Shown here: positions 61,904 through 64,000 of the stretch, in pieces
How positions within the stretch are numbered: the stretch's first letter is position 1
Layout: each line of letters opens with the position of its first letter
Assembly (NCBI GenBank): GCA_043783155.1
Contig: JAYVZS010000065.1
Coordinates: 7,735-71,734, forward strand
Source: JAPLDA01 sp043783155
GTDB taxonomy: Bacteria; Bacteroidota; Bacteroidia; AKYH767-A; 2013-40CM-41-45
Length of the DNA stretch: 64,000 nt
Direction: 5' to 3'
Made by a program: the position numbers and the translations under genes
The notes under the pieces: model-generated
What the model was told of the DNA's origin: nothing
Seen by the model: only the letters and a program-made list of their open reading frames with translations
The model's database searches: none

Positions 61904-63690
61904 GAATGGGTATTTCTTTTTTCTACAGAACGTTGAATGTCTTCCAATTCACCTTTGGGAATGGCTGCAATTAATTTTTTCGTGTATTCTGTTTTCGGTG
62001 AATGGTAGATTTCGTCGGCGTCACCCATTTCTTCAATTCTTCCGTTGTTCATCACTACCATTCGATCGCTCATGAATTTTACGACAGATAAATCATGCGA
62101 GATAAAAATATACGTGAAGTTGAAATCTTTTTTTAATTCATTTAGCAAATTGAGCACCTGCGCCTGGATGGATACATCGAGTGCGGATACAGATTCATCG
62201 CAGATGATAAATTCGGGTTGTAACGCAAGCGCACGCGCAATGCACACACGCTGCCGTTGGCCACCGCTGAATTCATGCGGGTATCGGTTGAAATGTTCTT
62301 CTTTTAATCCTACCCGGTTCAGTAACTCCAGTGTTTTTTCTTTTCTCTCTTTCTGATCAAGGTGAATTTTGTGAACGGTCATGGGCTCCAGTACAGCATC
62401 ACCAATCGCCATGCGCGGATTAAGCGACGAATACGGGTCCTGGAAAATAACCTGTATATGTTTGCGCATCTGCCGTAATTCTTTTCCCTGCAGTGTCGAA
62501 AAATCTTTTCCCTTAAAAATAACGCTTCCGGAAGCAGGTTCAATTAAACGAACGATGCTTCTGCCTAATGTAGTTTTTCCACAGCCGCTCTCTCCTACCA
62601 ATCCCAATGTCTCGCCGGGATAAACGTCAAAACTGATATCGTCCACTGCTTTTATATAATCCGTTACTTTCCCAAATATTCCCTTCCGGACAGGAAAATA
62701 TGTTTTGAGATTTTGAATCCGAAGAATCGGCTGTTGAGCATACAATTTTTTATGATGAGTTGCTGTATCTTCTTTTGTAACTGCATAATTCCCGATGGTT
62801 TCATCAACTGATTTTTTGAGTTCTGTGAATGAACCGTCCGATTCTTCTTTCATGAAATCAGCAATGGTTGGCAGCACACGCAATCTTTTTTCAAGCGGCG
62901 GTCGACAAGCCAGTAATCCCTTTGTGTATGGATGTTTTGGATCAGAAAAAATTTCAATCACCGTTCCCTGTTCCACTATTTTACCTTTGTACATTACGAC
63001 TACCTTATCGGCTAAGCCGGCAATGACGCTTAAATCATGCGTGATAAAAATCAATCCCATGCCGGTCTCCTCGCGAAGTTGCCGCATCAGATCGAGGATG
63101 GTGGCCTGCACGGTTACATCGAGTGCGGTGGTAGGTTCATCGGCAATCAACAAAGATGGATTGCAACACATTGCCATGGCAATCATGACCCGTTGCTTCT
63201 GGCCTCCGCTAAGCTGATGCGGATAACTGTCGAACAGTTGCGCTGCTCTTGGAAGTTTTACTTTATCGAAAAGTGATATTGTTTTTTCACGTGCTTCTTT
63301 TTTTGAAAGCTTCCTGTGAAGGATCAACGCTTCTGCAACCTGGTTACCGCAGGTAAAGACAGGATTAAGAGACGTCATCGGTTCCTGGAAAATCATGGCG
63401 ATCTCATTGCCACGATACGTCCGCATTTCTTTATCGGATAGCTGCAGCAAATCAACGCTTCCTCTTTTCTCAGAATGAAAAATAATTTCACCGCCGGAAA
63501 TTTTTCCGGGGGAAGAAATCAATCTCATGATCGACAGCGCCGTCACCGATTTTCCCGAACCGGATTCACCGACAACACCAACGGTTTCACCTTTTCCGAC
63601 AGTGAAGCTAATGCCATTCACAGCTTCCACCAACGCATCTTCCATTTGAAATTCGGTGACGAGATTTTTTATTTCGAGGAGGTTATCCAT
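61900..63690 (-). CDS. Fused dual-ATPase subunit of a peptide/nickel-type ABC transporter
   Basis: A 596-residue cytoplasmic ATPase combining DppD-like and DppF-like halves, like GsiA. Half 1: Walker A VVGESGSGKSVTALS, signature HQLSGGQKQRVMIAMA, Walker B SLLIADEPTTALD. Half 2 (from about 335): Walker A LVGESGCGKTTLGRS, signature EFSGGQRQRVCIARA, Walker B FIICDESVSALD. Oligopeptide-type C-terminal extensions (DPKHPYTKGLLACRPPLEKR) are seen. Powers oligopeptide or related uptake; its permease and binding protein are not in the window. It heads the minus-strand run but is functionally separate from it. Confidence 0.95.
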   Translation of the reverse strand: MDNLLEIKNLVTEFQMEDALVEAVNGISFTVGKGETVGVVGESGSGKSVTALSIMRLISSPGKISGGEIIFHSEKRGSVDLLQLSDKEMRTYRGNEIAMIFQEPMTSLNPVFTCGNQVAEALILHRKLSKKEAREKTISLFDKVKLPRAAQLFDSYPHQLSGGQKQRVMIAMAMCCNPSLLIADEPTTALDVTVQATILDLMRQLREETGMGLIFITHDLSVIAGLADKVVVMYKGKIVEQGTVIEIFSDPKHPYTKGLLACRPPLEKRLRVLPTIADFMKEESDGSFTELKKSVDETIGNYAVTKEDTATHHKKLYAQQPILRIQNLKTYFPVRKGIFGKVTDYIKAVDDISFDVYPGETLGLVGESGCGKTTLGRSIVRLIEPASGSVIFKGKDFSTLQGKELRQMRKHIQVIFQDPYSSLNPRMAIGDAVLEPMTVHKIHLDQKERKEKTLELLNRVGLKEEHFNRYPHEFSGGQRQRVCIARALALQPEFIICDESVSALDVSIQAQVLNLLNELKKDFNFTYIFISHDLSVVKFMSDRMVVMNNGRIEEMGDADEIYHSPKTEYTKKLIAAIPKGELEDIQRSVEKRNTHS

Positions 63691-64000
63691 TTCGTACGAT
63701 CAGCAAATTGCGACCTGTTCAAATATACTTCTAAACTTTGATACCCGACATAGATCCTGATGCGGGGCGTGTCTCAATTAGATCCTCATTTTTTTTTCTC
63801 CGCAATCCTTTCATATTTGTGGGAGAGAGTTGTTTCACGCAAATGCTTAATATATTTTCAGCGAAATGGTATTAGAGTGAACATTTAAAAGAGTTATAAA
63901 ACCACTAGCGTCCTAAAGTTATAGATTGAATTCCAGTTGATTATAAGATTGTTCTTTGAAAGATTGTTGGTAATAGTCTGCAAACAGTTGCTGGACGGGG
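63691..64000. other. Intergenic stretch at the right edge
   Basis: No gene is supported. GTGTCTCAATTAGATCC at about 63770 resembles one end of the GTGTCTCAG-type elements, but no matching second end is seen before the edge. The promoter of the ABC ATPase gene should lie here. Confidence 0.4.

Noticed and set aside
1..64000. tRNA, rRNA, riboswitch or replication origin
   Set aside because: No cloverleaf-like, rRNA-like or known riboswitch core sequence was recognised on either strand by reading; a covariance-model scan would be the decisive test.

Overview
The window is chromosomal DNA of a member of the Bacteroidota (moderate-to-low GC, most like the Chitinophagales/Sphingobacteriia-type environmental lineages; the exact rank is inference). 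Evidence: several secreted proteins end in type IX secretion (T9SS, Por-secretion) sorting tails; a gldH-type gliding lipoprotein lies beside a ricT/PSP1 gene and holB; there is a LytS/LytT pair whose kinase carries a Reg_prop/Y_Y_Y periplasmic sensor; and promoter-like TAnnTTTG boxes precede several genes. No rRNA, tRNA, CRISPR array or complete insertion sequence was found.

Layout. 1-2811: 5' part of a giant PKD/Ig-like adhesin (minus strand, runs off the left edge). 3431-7355: LytTR response regulator and its large sensor kinase. 7500-10000: AT-rich accessory patch with an ORF broken by a stop codon, a zinc-ribbon membrane protein, an orphan protein, and a 0.3-kb inverted-repeat element that ends a truncated signal-peptide ORF. 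10057-16970: T9SS cargo, a lipoprotein with a YqaE/Pmp3-like tail, outer-membrane proteins and an M1 aminopeptidase lipoprotein. 17439-22023: dnaG, an alpha/beta hydrolase-like protein and a polyprenyl diphosphate synthase; dnaG and the hydrolase are bracketed by two near-identical miniature elements. 22270-32152: GT-C glycosyltransferase, GH16, an FAD/NAD(P) protein, two tandem M43 metalloproteases and a trans-sulfuration enzyme. 32308-44383: holB, a HigB/HigA-type toxin-antitoxin pair, ricT, gldH, an active/inactive M16 peptidase pair and a class A penicillin-binding protein. 44453-63690: a surface-glycan region made of a plus-strand run (scoA, GT-C, scoB, GT2, GT-C with trefoil, GH5-like, GT-C with trefoil) converging on a minus-strand run (ABC ATPase, GT-C, methyltransferase, GT-C with trefoil, MBOAT, AlgJ/X-like with trefoil).

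The most unusual feature is in that last region. Four otherwise unrelated membrane-anchored proteins (three GT-C-like integral membrane proteins and one AlgJ/AlgX-like SGNH protein) each end in the same fascin-like beta-trefoil of about 125 residues. They are the genes nearest the point where the two runs converge. This suggests a shared periplasmic glycan-binding or docking module in an extracytoplasmic glycan assembly and acylation pathway that also includes a DPM1-like GT2, an MBOAT acyltransferase, a GH5-like enzyme and a methyltransferase. A second notable feature is a palindromic repeat core that occurs inside the miniature elements and also, in frame, inside the primase coding sequence.
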